Assembly: GCF_004349215.1 (NCBI RefSeq)
Contig: NZ_SMKU01000006.1
Coordinates: 1-64,000 of the forward strand
DNA from: Actinomadura rubrisoli
Lineage (GTDB): Bacteria > Actinomycetota > Actinomycetes > Streptosporangiales > Streptosporangiaceae
Reading direction: 5' to 3'
DNA: 64,000 bases
This document shows, piece after piece, positions 36,428-44,949 of this stretch; positions within the stretch are counted from its first letter, which is position 1; each line of letters opens with the position of its first letter. Position numbers and translations under genes: made by a program. The notes below the pieces were generated by a model. That model worked only from the letters and a program-made list of their open reading frames with translations. It was not told the origin of the DNA and did no database searches.

Positions 36428-37708
36428 ATGACACCTGACAATGCGCCGCCCGGCGAGAGCCCGCAGGAGGCGAGGATCGGCACCGGCCTCGCGCTCCTGC
36501 TGGCCGTCGCGTGCGGCGTGTCGGTCGCCAATATCTACTACGCGGAACCGGTCCTGGACAGGATCGGCCACGACCTCGGGATCGCCCCGGCCGACCTGGG
36601 GATCGTCGACACCGTGACGCAGTCCGGCTACCTTCTCGGCCTGGTGCTGATCGTGCCGCTCGGCGACCTGATGAACCGGCGCGTGCTGATCATCGTGCAG
36701 TGCACGGTCGTCGCGGCGGCTCTCGTGGCCGTGTCGCTGGCGCGGGCTCCCGTCGTGTTCCTGATCGCGATCGGCGTCGTCGGGCTGTTCTCGGTCGTGG
36801 TCCAGGTCATCGTCGCGTACGCGGCCGTGCTCAGCGATCCCCGGTCCAGGGGACGGACGGTCGGCGTGGTCACCAGCGGCGTCGTCTGCGGCATCCTCCT
36901 GGCCAGAACGCTGTCCGGTCTGCTCGCCGAGGCGTTCGGGTGGCGCTCGGTCTACGTCGTGTCGGCGCTGATGAGCCTGACGCTCGCCCTGACCCTCTCG
37001 CGCTTGCTGCCGCGCGACCTCGTTTCGCGGCAGCACGTCTCGTACGGCCGTCTCGTCACCTCGGTCTTCACGCTCACCGCACGCGAGCGGACCTTCCGTG
37101 TCCGGAGCCTGATCGGGCTGTTCATGTTCGCCGGATTCGGCGCGCTGTGGGGCTCGGTCGTGCTTCCGCTGACCGCCGAGCCCTGGCACCTGTCGAGCGG
37201 CCAGGTGGGGCTGTTCGGGATCGCGGGCGCCGCCGGTGCCCTCGGCGCCGCGCGCGCCGGGACGCTGGCGGATCGCGGCCTCGGACGGCGTGTCACCGGG
37301 TCCGCCCTCGTCCTCTTCCTCCTCTCCTGGGCGCTGATCGCCCAGGCACCGCACTCGCTGATCGCGCTGGGCGCCGGCATCGTCCTTCTCGACTTCGCGG
37401 GCCAGGCCCTCCACGTGACCAACCAGAACATGATCATCAACATCCGTCCCGGCGCGGGCAGCAGGCTCATCGGCAGCTACATGGTCTATTACTCCGTCGG
37501 CATCGCCGGTGGCGCGATCACCGCGACGACCGTCTACGGCGCCTGGGGATGGAGCGCGGTCTGCGCGCTCGGGGCCGCCTACGGCACGGCGGCGCTGGCG
37601 ATATGGGCGCTGGACGAGTTCCTGACCTCGCGCCGTCCCCGGGCCGGACGACCCGCAACGGCGGTGGACCACCGTTCCCCGTCCCTTTCCCTTCGGAGGC
37701 CGGCATGA
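36428..37708 (+). CDS. MFS transporter (drug efflux/AraJ-like)
   Basis: A 426-residue membrane protein with about 12 predicted helices. The first helix pair contains GVSVANIYYAEPVLDRIGHDLG, a start characteristic of YgaY/AraJ-type MFS exporters, then the motif-A-like loop PLGDLMNRR and a second-half ADRGLGRRV loop. It is likely an efflux pump controlled by the divergent HxlR protein, and is translationally coupled (ATGA) to an alpha/beta hydrolase that may modify the same compound. Confidence 0.88.
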   Translation: MTPDNAPPGESPQEARIGTGLALLLAVACGVSVANIYYAEPVLDRIGHDLGIAPADLGIVDTVTQSGYLLGLVLIVPLGDLMNRRVLIIVQCTVVAAALVAVSLARAPVVFLIAIGVVGLFSVVVQVIVAYAAVLSDPRSRGRTVGVVTSGVVCGILLARTLSGLLAEAFGWRSVYVVSALMSLTLALTLSRLLPRDLVSRQHVSYGRLVTSVFTLTARERTFRVRSLIGLFMFAGFGALWGSVVLPLTAEPWHLSSGQVGLFGIAGAAGALGAARAGTLADRGLGRRVTGSALVLFLLSWALIAQAPHSLIALGAGIVLLDFAGQALHVTNQNMIINIRPGAGSRLIGSYMVYYSVGIAGGAITATTVYGAWGWSAVCALGAAYGTAALAIWALDEFLTSRRPRAGRPATAVDHRSPSLSLRRPA

Positions 37709-38613
37709 CCAGCAACAATCATTCGAACGCCACGGCGGCTGTGCACCATCGCACCGCGACGGTGCGCGGTCTCAAAGTCGCCTATCGGGAAGCCGGTGCG
37801 CGAACCGCGCCCACCATCGTGCTGCTGCATGGTTTTCCCACCGCCTCGCATATGTTCAGCGGGCTGATCGAAGACCTGGCGGGCACGTATCACGTCCTCG
37901 CTCCCGACTACATCGGCTTCGGCGCCTCCGACGCACCGGCCCCGGACCGATTCAAGTACACCTTCGAGAATCTCGCGACGGTCACGTCCGAACTGCTGGA
38001 CCAGCTCGGCGCCGAGCGATTCGCGCTCTACATCCAGGACTACGGCGCCCCGATCGGGTTGCGGATCGCCGAACGCCGGCCGGGCCTCGTCTCCGCCCTC
38101 ATCGTGCAGAACGGCAACGCCTACCTGGAGGGCATCACCCCTTTCTGGGACGCTCTGCGCCCGTACTGGAAGGACCGCGAGACGCACCTGCCCGCCGTCC
38201 GGGAGCTGCTGAGCAGCGACGACTTCCACTGGACCTACACCCACGGTGTCCCGGCCGAGCGGCTTGACCGCGTCAACCCCGACAACCGGGCGCTCGACCG
38301 CCTCAGGATGGACCGTCCTGGGAACGTCGACGCCCAGGCACAGCTGTTCTGGGACTACCAGAACAACCTCGATTTCTATCCGGCCTTCCACGCCTATTTC
38401 CGGTCCCACCGTCCCCCCACCCTCATCGCCTGGGGCAGGCACGACGAGATCTTCGGAGCCGACGGCGCCCGCGCCTTTCTCCGCGACCTTCCGGACGCCG
38501 AACTCCACCTGCTCGACGCGAGCCACTTCGCGCTCGAAACCCATCGGGAGGAGATCGCCGCACTGATCCACGACTTCCTGCCCCGCGCCCTGCACCGGCC
38601 CGGCCGGGACTGA
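37705..38613 (+). CDS. Alpha/beta hydrolase, haloalkane dehalogenase/epoxide hydrolase-like
   Basis: A 302-residue alpha/beta hydrolase with an Asp nucleophile: LLHGFPTASHMF (oxyanion HG), LYIQDYGAPIG (nucleophile Asp in the elbow), AWGRHDEIFG (acid) and DASHFALETH (His). The QDYG elbow places it with dehalogenase/epoxide-hydrolase-like enzymes rather than Ser esterases. ATG at 37705 overlaps the MFS stop and follows CGGAGG. Likely role: detoxification together with the exporter. Confidence 0.88.
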   Translation: MTSNNHSNATAAVHHRTATVRGLKVAYREAGARTAPTIVLLHGFPTASHMFSGLIEDLAGTYHVLAPDYIGFGASDAPAPDRFKYTFENLATVTSELLDQLGAERFALYIQDYGAPIGLRIAERRPGLVSALIVQNGNAYLEGITPFWDALRPYWKDRETHLPAVRELLSSDDFHWTYTHGVPAERLDRVNPDNRALDRLRMDRPGNVDAQAQLFWDYQNNLDFYPAFHAYFRSHRPPTLIAWGRHDEIFGADGARAFLRDLPDAELHLLDASHFALETHREEIAALIHDFLPRALHRPGRD

Positions 38614-38621
38614 CGCCGCTT

Positions 38622-38655
38622 TTTGGACGACCCGGCGCGCGCCGGGTCGTCCAAA
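38622..38655. terminator. Strong bidirectional terminator
   Basis: TTTGGACGACCCGGC-GCGC-GCCGGGTCGTCCAAA is a perfect 15-bp stem ending in T/A runs, placed between convergent genes ending at 38613 (+) and 38664 (-). Confidence 0.85.
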
Positions 38656-38663
38656 GAGCATTC

Positions 38664-40853
38664 TCACCGGCTATCTGGCGAGCTGCTCGGGCTCGTGAGA
38701 ATGACGAGCCGCTGGGTCGCCCGGGTCATCGCGACATAGCGGTCGACCGCACCTTCGATGCCCTCGCCGAACGTTTCCGGGTCGATGAGGACGACCAGGT
38801 CGAATTCGAGTCCCTTCGCCAGCTCCGGCGTCAGCGAACGGACGCGGGACGTCTCCCGGAACGCGGGGTCGCCGATGACGCAGGCGGTCCCTTCGCCATG
38901 CGCGGCGAGCCAGGTGTCGAGGATCGAGCCCAGATCCGAAACGGGTCCGTGGACGACGGGGACGCCGCCACTGCGGATGGAGGCCGGCACGTTGGCGTCC
39001 GGGAGCACGGCCCGGATGACCGGTTCGGCCTCTGCCATGACCTCCTCCGGTGTCCGGTAGTTGGTGCTCAGGGAGGCCGGCTTGATCCGGTCGAGCCCGA
39101 TCCGCTCAAGCCGTTCCCGCCACGACTCGGTGAACCCGTGCCTGGCCTGGGCGCGGTCCCCGACGATGGTGAAGCTCCGGGACGGGCAGCGCAGCAGCAG
39201 CATCTGCCACTCCGCGTCGGTGAGCTCCTGGGCCTCGTCCACGACGATGTGCGCGAACGGCCCGGCGAGCAGGTCCGGGTCGGCGCTGGGGAGCGCGGTC
39301 TCGTCGACCAGGGTGTTCTGCGCGTCCTGGACTCGCAGCATCATCACCAGGCCCTCGCCGTCGTCACCGTCGGCGCCGGAGACGGCGGCGGCCTCGATGA
39401 GGTTGTCGACGACCTGTGCCATGCGCTCGCGCTGGGCGGCGAGGGCGGCCTCGTGCCGGCGCCTGCGCCGGGACACCTCCGGGTCGCCGAGCCGCTGCCG
39501 CGCCGCGTCCAGGAGCGGCAGGTCGGACACCGTCCACGCCTGGGCGTCCGCGCGCTGGAGCGCCTGAGCGTCGTCCGGGCCGAGCCAGGGAGCGCACAGC
39601 CGCAGGTAGGCGGGCACCGACCACAGGTCTCCGACGAGGTCGGTCGCTTCGAGCAGCGGCCACGCCCTGTTGAGGGCCGTGACCAGCTCCTTGTCCTGCA
39701 GCAGCGACTTCCGCAGCAGGTCGGACGAGACGTCGTCGTCGTGCTTGTCCATCAGGATCGTGACCAGTTCCTCCCAGATCTGGTCGCGCGCCTCGTTGTG
39801 CGGGGTGCCGGGTTCCGGTGCCTCGAACGCCTCGGCCCAGTCGTCGGCGCTCAGCCAGACGTCGGACCAGTGGGTCGTGACCGTCATGCCCTGGACGGGC
39901 GGCCTCTCGTAGAACCTGACGGCCGCCTCGATCGCCTTCACCAGTTTCGCGGACGACTTCAGGCGGGCCACGTCCGGATCGGTCTCGACCGGTGCTCCGG
40001 CTCCCTCGGGGACGAGGTCCCGCAGGGTGCAGGTCTGCACGCCCTCCTCTCCGAGGCTTGGGAGGACGTCGGCGACGTAGGCCAGGTAGGGCTGGTGCGG
40101 ACCGACGAACAGCACGCCGCCCCGGCGGTGACCGAGGCGGGGGTCGGAGTAGAGGAGATAGGCGGAGCGGTGCAGGGCGACGACGGTCTTCCCCGTCCCC
40201 GGACCGCCGTCGACGACCAGAGCGCCGCTGGAACCCGCGCGGATGATGGCGTCCTGGTCGGCCTGGATGGTGCTGAGCACGTCCCGCATCCGGGACGAGC
40301 GGTGACCGCCCAGGCTGGCGATGAAGGCGGACTGGTCGTCCAGCGCGGCGTGCCCTTCGAACCCGTCCGAGGTGAACACCTCGTCCCAGTAGTCGTTGAT
40401 CCGGCCGCCGGTCCAGCGGTACCTGCGGCGGCTCGCCAGCCCCATCGGGTCGGCGTGGGTCGCTCCGAAGAACGGTTCGGCCGCGGGGGAACGCCAGTCG
40501 AGCAGTAGCCGGCGGCCCGCGCCGTCCTTGAGGCCGAGCCGTCCGATGTACACGGGCTCGGGATCGTCCGCGCCGACGATCCGTCCGAGGCACAGGTCCA
40601 GACCGAAGCGGCGCAGGGCGCGCAGGCGACCGGTCAGCCGGTGGATCTCCATGTCCCGGTCCAGCGCCTTCTGGCCGAGACCGCCCGGCGCCTTGCGCTC
40701 GGCGTCGAGGCGGTCGGACAGGTCGGCGATCGAGTGCTCCAGGCTCTCCGCGATGGCCGCGAAGTGCCGCTCATCGTCGGCGATCAGCGCCGGGTCGGCC
40801 TTGGGGGCGAGGTGGTCGGGAAGGTCGAACGCGCTGTCGGTCAGGGGACTCAC
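38664..40853 (-). CDS. helR: HelR-type RNA polymerase-recycling ATPase (HelD/UvrD superfamily)
   Basis: A 729-residue SF1-like motor protein. HelR proteins displace stalled RNA polymerase and have been shown to protect it from rifamycins. The N-terminal coiled coil (about 25-85) contains AIAESLEHSIADLSDRLDAER and LRALRRFGLDLCLGRI, followed by the YIGRLGLKD and LLLDWRSPAAEPFF block, Walker A GGPGTGKT (216-223), HIVVDEAQELTDAEWQML Walker B and a C-terminal RYVAMTRATQRLVIL. GTG start at 40853. A rifamycin-associated-element-like palindrome lies 377 nt upstream in the divergent region. Length and N-terminus match HelR rather than UvrD/PcrA. Confidence 0.85.
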   Translation of the reverse strand: MSPLTDSAFDLPDHLAPKADPALIADDERHFAAIAESLEHSIADLSDRLDAERKAPGGLGQKALDRDMEIHRLTGRLRALRRFGLDLCLGRIVGADDPEPVYIGRLGLKDGAGRRLLLDWRSPAAEPFFGATHADPMGLASRRRYRWTGGRINDYWDEVFTSDGFEGHAALDDQSAFIASLGGHRSSRMRDVLSTIQADQDAIIRAGSSGALVVDGGPGTGKTVVALHRSAYLLYSDPRLGHRRGGVLFVGPHQPYLAYVADVLPSLGEEGVQTCTLRDLVPEGAGAPVETDPDVARLKSSAKLVKAIEAAVRFYERPPVQGMTVTTHWSDVWLSADDWAEAFEAPEPGTPHNEARDQIWEELVTILMDKHDDDVSSDLLRKSLLQDKELVTALNRAWPLLEATDLVGDLWSVPAYLRLCAPWLGPDDAQALQRADAQAWTVSDLPLLDAARQRLGDPEVSRRRRRHEAALAAQRERMAQVVDNLIEAAAVSGADGDDGEGLVMMLRVQDAQNTLVDETALPSADPDLLAGPFAHIVVDEAQELTDAEWQMLLLRCPSRSFTIVGDRAQARHGFTESWRERLERIGLDRIKPASLSTNYRTPEEVMAEAEPVIRAVLPDANVPASIRSGGVPVVHGPVSDLGSILDTWLAAHGEGTACVIGDPAFRETSRVRSLTPELAKGLEFDLVVLIDPETFGEGIEGAVDRYVAMTRATQRLVILTSPSSSPDSR

Positions 40854-41229
40854 GTCATCGGCTCCGTTCCGAGATACGTACGGTGAGGTCCGGTTCGGCG
40901 CTCACGAGCGCGGCTGGACTCTGCTGTGACTGAGGAAGAGGGCGTCGCTCGCGACCCCTGCGCGCGGCAAGGCGCAATCGCCGGGCACCGAGCGCCGCGC
41001 GGCCGGGTGCACGGGACGGCAAGATCAGGGGTTGGCGGGTGCTGGCGGGTACTGGCGGCTTACAGCGGCGGCCGCGCGTCGATCGCGTTCATCGGTCCCA
41101 CGCCCGTCCTCCCCAATACGGGTGGACGGACCGCGCCCCCGCGCGACCCGATCGTCGACGACACACGCACTCCGTATCCCCCGTTACCGCAGGTTCTGGC
41201 CTTGGTCCGACGATTGTGCGGCACGACCC
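40854..41229. other. Divergent intergenic region upstream of helR
   Basis: About 375 nt without a supportable gene. A partial RAE-like sequence (GCGCGGCAAGGCGC at about 40963-40976) lacks the second arm. Short direct GGCGGGT/GGCGGCT repeats occur near 41033-41070. No clear -10 for helR was found close to its start. Confidence 0.4.
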
Positions 41230-41248
41230 GGGTCTTGCCGCAAGCCCC
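41230..41248. promoter_or_regulatory. Rifamycin-associated element (RAE)-like palindrome
   Basis: GGGTCTTGCCGCAAGCCCC is a 19-nt near-perfect inverted repeat. Read on the minus strand it is GGGGCTTGCGGCAAGACCC, which matches the RAE motif as I recall it from rifamycin-inducible actinomycete promoters. It overlaps the -35 of a promoter toward the LAL regulator gene, and faces helR on the other side. Confidence 0.75.
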
Positions 41249-41263
41249 CCGGTGCGCTATAGA
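41235..41263 (+). promoter_or_regulatory. RAE-overlapping promoter toward the LAL regulator
   Basis: TTGCCG (41235-41240, inside the palindrome), a 17-nt spacer and TATAGA (41258-41263) form a good promoter with start near 41270. On the opposite strand TTGCGG and CACAAT at 19 nt could give a weaker promoter toward helR. Confidence 0.65.
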
Positions 41264-41271
41264 TTGAGAGT

Positions 41272-41297
41272 GGAAAGGAGTGGGTACTCCCCTTTCC
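41272..41297 (+). promoter_or_regulatory. Leader hairpin containing a Shine-Dalgarno-like sequence
   Basis: GGAAAGGAG-tgggta-CTCC-C-CTTTCC forms a stem with one bulged C at the very 5' end of the predicted LAL transcript. It buries AAAGGAG. An ATG at 41299 follows directly, while the preferred LAL start is at 41410. Confidence 0.5.
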
Positions 41298-41409
41298 TAT
41301 GACCGTCCGATGCGGACGGCCCCCCAGGCTCCCCCTCCCAGGCTCACGGCTCCACCGCGTGCTGACCTGCCCGTACGGGACACTCCCGGACGAATGTCAG
41401 GATGGGATC

Positions 41410-44148
41410 ATGGGCGCGGGGGAACTGCACGGGAGAAAGCCCGAAGAGGACGCGATCGTCGAACTGCTGGCGGGCGCCCGTGCGGGCACCAGTTCGTCGC
41501 TGGTGCTGCGCGGCGAGCCGGGTATCGGAAAGACGGCGTTGCTCGACCATGCCGCCGCGGCGGCCGGGGACCTGCGGGTGATCCGCGGTACGGGGGTCGA
41601 GTTCGAGGCGGAGCTGCCGTTCTCGGGGCTCCAGTTGCTGCTGCGCCCGGCGCTCGGATCGCTCGCGGCGCTGCCCGTCCCGCAGCGCGAGGCCCTGGAG
41701 GCGGCGTTCGGGCTCGGGCCCGCGGCGGGCTCCGAGCCGATGCTGGTGGGGCTGGCGGTGCTCTCCCTGCTGGCGGAGCACGCGGGCGAGACGGGGCTGG
41801 TGTGCCTCGTCGACGACGCGCAGTGGCTCGACCGGGCGTCGCGGGACGCGCTGCTGTTCGCCGCCCGGCGCCTGCACGCCGAGGGCGTGGTCATGATCTT
41901 CGCCGCGCGGGACGGCGAGGGCTCCTTCCCCTCCCCCGGCCTCCCGGAAACGCGCCTGTCCGGGCTGGCTCCGGAGGCGGCCGCGGCCCTTCTCGACCGG
42001 CATCCGCTCGCGCCCGCCGTCCGCTACCGCCTGCTCGCCGAGGCCCGCGGCAACCCGCTGGCCCTGCTGGAGCTGCCGGTCGCCCTGGCCGCCGAGGGAG
42101 GCAGCGCGTTCTCGCCGGGGGCGCTCCCCCTCACCGGCCGCCTGCGGCTGGCCTTCCACGGCCAGGTCAGCCGGATGCCGGAGGGGTGCCAGAGCCTGCT
42201 GCTGGTGGCGGCGGCCGACGAGACCGGCGAGCTCGCCGTGATCCTGCGGGCCGCCGCCGCGCTGGGGGCGTCCGTCGAGGACCTGTCCCCCGCCGAGCGG
42301 GCCGGCCTGGTGCTCCGCGGCGACGCCGACGCCGCCGCGATCCGCTTCCGCCATCCGCTGATCCGCGCCGCCGTCTACCAGCGGGCGCCGCTCGCCCAGC
42401 GCCTCGCCGTCCACCGCGCGCTCGCCGCCGCCCTCGGCTCGCCCGAGCACGCCGACCGCCGGGCTTGGCATCTGGCGGCCGCCGCCACGGGACCCGACGA
42501 GGAGACCGCCGCCGCGCTGGAACGCACCGCCGCCCGCGCCCGCGAACGCAGCGGCCACGAGGCGGCCGCGGCGGCGTACGAGCGGGCCGCCCGCCTGAGC
42601 GTCGAGCCCGCCGCCAGGGCCCGCCGCGAGGCCCTGGCGGCGGAGGCGGCGCTGGAGGCGGGCGATGTGGAGCGTGCCAGAGCCCTGGGGGCCCGCGCGG
42701 CCCAGCGGCTGGACGAGGCCCCGGCGGTGAACGCCCGGATCGCCCAGGTGCGGGCGCTCGCGGACTTCTGGCAGGGCGCCTACCCCGCCGCGCACCGGCT
42801 GCTGACCGACGGCGCCGGGCTCGTCCGCGACACCGATCCGGGCCAGGCCGCCGTGCTGCTGGTCCAGGCCGTCCATACGTCCTGGTATCTGGGGGAACGG
42901 CAGCTCGCGGCGACGCTGGACCGGCTGGCCGCGCTGCCGTTGGACGACGCGGACCCCCTCGCGCCGGTGGGACCCTACCTCGTCCACCTCGACCGGGGCC
43001 GTTCGGAGCGGCCGCCGCCGCTGGGCGACACCCTCGCGGCGGTGCGGCGGCGGGGCCGGGTCCCCGACCAGGTGCTGATGATCCTCTGCGGGGCGGCACT
43101 CGCGCTGGGCCAGGACGCCGACGCCTACGAGCTGGCGACCGCGCTCGCCGCCGAGCACCGCGCCCGAGGCGGCGCCGGGCGGCTGCCGACGGTGCTGTTC
43201 TTCATGGCCGAGGGCGAGGTGTTCACCGGACGGCACCGGGACGCGCTCGCCACCGCGACCGAGGCCCTGGGGCTCACCCGCGCCACCGGCCAGCGGCAGT
43301 GGGTCAGCCAGTTCAGCAGCGTGCTCGCCTACCTCGACGCGGCCGAGGGCGAGGAGGCGGACTGCCGGCGCAACGCCGAGGCGGGGCTCGCGGGGGCCAC
43401 CGCCGGGGCCATCTCCCCCGGCGCGCCGTGGGCGCACTGGTCGCTCGGGCTGCTGGACCTCGGCCTCGGCCGCGCCGAAGCCGCGCTCGCCCGCTTCGAA
43501 CGCCTGACCCGCGAGCCGATGCGCCACCACATCTGCGCCACCCGTTCCACCCCCGACCTGGTGGAATCGGCCGTGCGCGTGGGGGCGCCGGAACGCGCCG
43601 CCGGACCTCTGGCGCGCTTCGAGCGGTGGGCCGGGTCGGTCCAGCAGCCGTGGGCGGACGCGCTCGTCCTGCGCTGCCGCGGGCTGCTCGCCGACGACGA
43701 CCAGGCCGAGACGTCCTACACGGCGGCCCTCGAACTGCACGACCAGGACGGACGCGCGCTGGAGTACGCCAGGACCGCGCTGCTCTACGGCGAATGGCTG
43801 CGCAGGGCCCGCCGGAAGGCCGAGGCACGCGGGTCGTTGAAGGACGCCCTGGAGATCTTCGACCGGCTGGGCATGCGGCCGTGGGCCGAACGCGCCCGCG
43901 GCGAGCTCACCGCGACCGGCGCCAAGGACCTGGGGCCCAGGTCCGCCGAAGGCGCGGCCGCCGGCCTCACCCCGCAGGAGCTCCAGATCGTCCGGCTCGC
44001 CGCGCAGGGCCTGTCCAACCGCGACATCGCCGCGCGGCTCTTCCTCAGCCACCGGACGGTCGGCTACCACCTCTACAAGTCCTATCCCAAGCTCGGCGTC
44101 GCCTCCCGGGGCGAGCTCAGGGATCTCGCCGATCGCGAAGGACTGTGA
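41410..44148 (+). CDS. Large LuxR-family (LAL-type) ATPase transcriptional regulator
   Basis: A 912-residue LAL regulator: AAA/STAND ATPase with Walker A GEPGIGKT (35-42) and VCLVDDAQWLD Walker B, a long helical TPR-like middle, and a C-terminal LuxR helix-turn-helix (LTPQELQIVRLAAQGLSNRDIAARLFLSHRTVGYHL). The frame is open to an ATG at 41299, but the first 37 residues are not family-like; ATG at 41410 (MGAGELHGRKPEED) has AGGATGGG upstream. Transcription appears to start at the RAE-linked promoter, giving a leader of about 140 nt. It may respond to rifamycin-type stress; its targets are unknown. Confidence 0.88.
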   Translation: MGAGELHGRKPEEDAIVELLAGARAGTSSSLVLRGEPGIGKTALLDHAAAAAGDLRVIRGTGVEFEAELPFSGLQLLLRPALGSLAALPVPQREALEAAFGLGPAAGSEPMLVGLAVLSLLAEHAGETGLVCLVDDAQWLDRASRDALLFAARRLHAEGVVMIFAARDGEGSFPSPGLPETRLSGLAPEAAAALLDRHPLAPAVRYRLLAEARGNPLALLELPVALAAEGGSAFSPGALPLTGRLRLAFHGQVSRMPEGCQSLLLVAAADETGELAVILRAAAALGASVEDLSPAERAGLVLRGDADAAAIRFRHPLIRAAVYQRAPLAQRLAVHRALAAALGSPEHADRRAWHLAAAATGPDEETAAALERTAARARERSGHEAAAAAYERAARLSVEPAARARREALAAEAALEAGDVERARALGARAAQRLDEAPAVNARIAQVRALADFWQGAYPAAHRLLTDGAGLVRDTDPGQAAVLLVQAVHTSWYLGERQLAATLDRLAALPLDDADPLAPVGPYLVHLDRGRSERPPPLGDTLAAVRRRGRVPDQVLMILCGAALALGQDADAYELATALAAEHRARGGAGRLPTVLFFMAEGEVFTGRHRDALATATEALGLTRATGQRQWVSQFSSVLAYLDAAEGEEADCRRNAEAGLAGATAGAISPGAPWAHWSLGLLDLGLGRAEAALARFERLTREPMRHHICATRSTPDLVESAVRVGAPERAAGPLARFERWAGSVQQPWADALVLRCRGLLADDDQAETSYTAALELHDQDGRALEYARTALLYGEWLRRARRKAEARGSLKDALEIFDRLGMRPWAERARGELTATGAKDLGPRSAEGAAAGLTPQELQIVRLAAQGLSNRDIAARLFLSHRTVGYHLYKSYPKLGVASRGELRDLADREGL

Positions 44149-44160
44149 GATCGTGACCCG

Positions 44161-44502
44161 ATGATCACTCCGGAACAGGTGCTACCTGGACAGATACTCC
44201 CCGTGGACGTCGATGGCGTCCCGCCGATCGAGCTGGGTCCCGGCGTCCATGTCCGGATGCTCCCGGGCATGCCGGGGATCAGGACGTGGGTGATCGACAT
44301 CGCCCCGGGCGCCGAATGGCCGGACCTCGACGTCCACGAGACCTACGGTGAGGCGTACTTCGTCGTCAGCGGCGAGATCATCGAGGGCGACCGCACCCAC
44401 GGCCCGGGCACCTACGTCGCGTTCGGCCCGAAGACGAGCCACCGGCCCCGTACGGAGACCGGTGCGCGCGCCTTCGGCTTCAACTACGACGCCACCGCGT
44501 GA
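44161..44502 (+). CDS. Small cupin-domain protein
   Basis: A 113-residue single-domain cupin: TWVIDIAPGAEWPDLDVHETYGEAYFVVSGEII is motif 1-like and HGPGTYVAFGPKTSHRPRTETG motif 2-like, with possible metal ligands His, Glu and His. It lies 12 nt after the LAL gene and is probably cotranscribed with it. Function unknown. Confidence 0.8.
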   Translation: MITPEQVLPGQILPVDVDGVPPIELGPGVHVRMLPGMPGIRTWVIDIAPGAEWPDLDVHETYGEAYFVVSGEIIEGDRTHGPGTYVAFGPKTSHRPRTETGARAFGFNYDATA

Positions 44503-44508
44503 CGTGCG

Positions 44509-44850
44509 TCAGAGCCCCTTCCTGATCTCGGCGGCCATCGCGGCCGAATCATGGTCGGGCCCAACGCCTTCGACGAGGATGACCTCGCCCTCCAGGTGGT
44601 CCGCCCGCAGCGGAAGGATCGCCTGGTAGGCGTCCGACTCGTACCAGCCCCGCGCGTCCTCCCCCGACGGGAACTCGATCATCACGACGCTCCCGGGCCA
44701 GTCGCCCTCGCGGACATCCACCGCTCCCCCGTGGACGATGAAGCGGCCGGAGAACGGGTCCAGCGTCGCCTGGATCCGCTCCATGTACTCCAGCACCTCC
44801 GGATGGACCTCGTCCGGGTCACGAAGATGCGCGATAGCGTAGGCCGTCAT
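44509..44850 (-). CDS. DUF1330 family protein
   Basis: A 113-residue ferredoxin-like dimeric alpha/beta protein of the DUF1330 family: MTAYAIAHLRDPDEVHPEVLEYMERIQATL, GRFIVHGG, VMIEFPSGEDARGWYESDAYQ. ATG at 44850 follows GGAGGAATC. It converges with the cupin gene (6-nt gap). Function unknown; related proteins are small cytoplasmic enzymes or binding proteins. Confidence 0.85.
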   Translation of the reverse strand: MTAYAIAHLRDPDEVHPEVLEYMERIQATLDPFSGRFIVHGGAVDVREGDWPGSVVMIEFPSGEDARGWYESDAYQAILPLRADHLEGEVILVEGVGPDHDSAAMAAEIRKGL

Positions 44851-44869
44851 GATTCCTCCCAGTTCCGTA

Positions 44870-44914
44870 GTTCCGCGGACGACGGTTCCGCGGACGACAG
44901 TGCCGCGGACGACC
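44870..44914 (+). repeat. Three tandem 15-nt repeats
   Basis: Units GTTCCGCGGACGACG, GTTCCGCGGACGACA and GTGCCGCGGACGACC follow each other exactly, in the short gap between the DUF1330 start and the SnoaL-like gene. They may be a slippage product or a repeated protein-binding site. Confidence 0.6.
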
Positions 44915-44949
44915 GGGGCGGACCGGCCGGACGGCCCGCCCCGAGGTGG

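Noticed and set aside
40963..40976. A second RAE close to helR
   Set aside because: Only one arm (GCGGCAAG) is present; the matching CTTGC arm is missing.
41344..44070. A 908-residue minus-strand frame
   Set aside because: It is a shadow opposite the LAL regulator; no domain or start signal.
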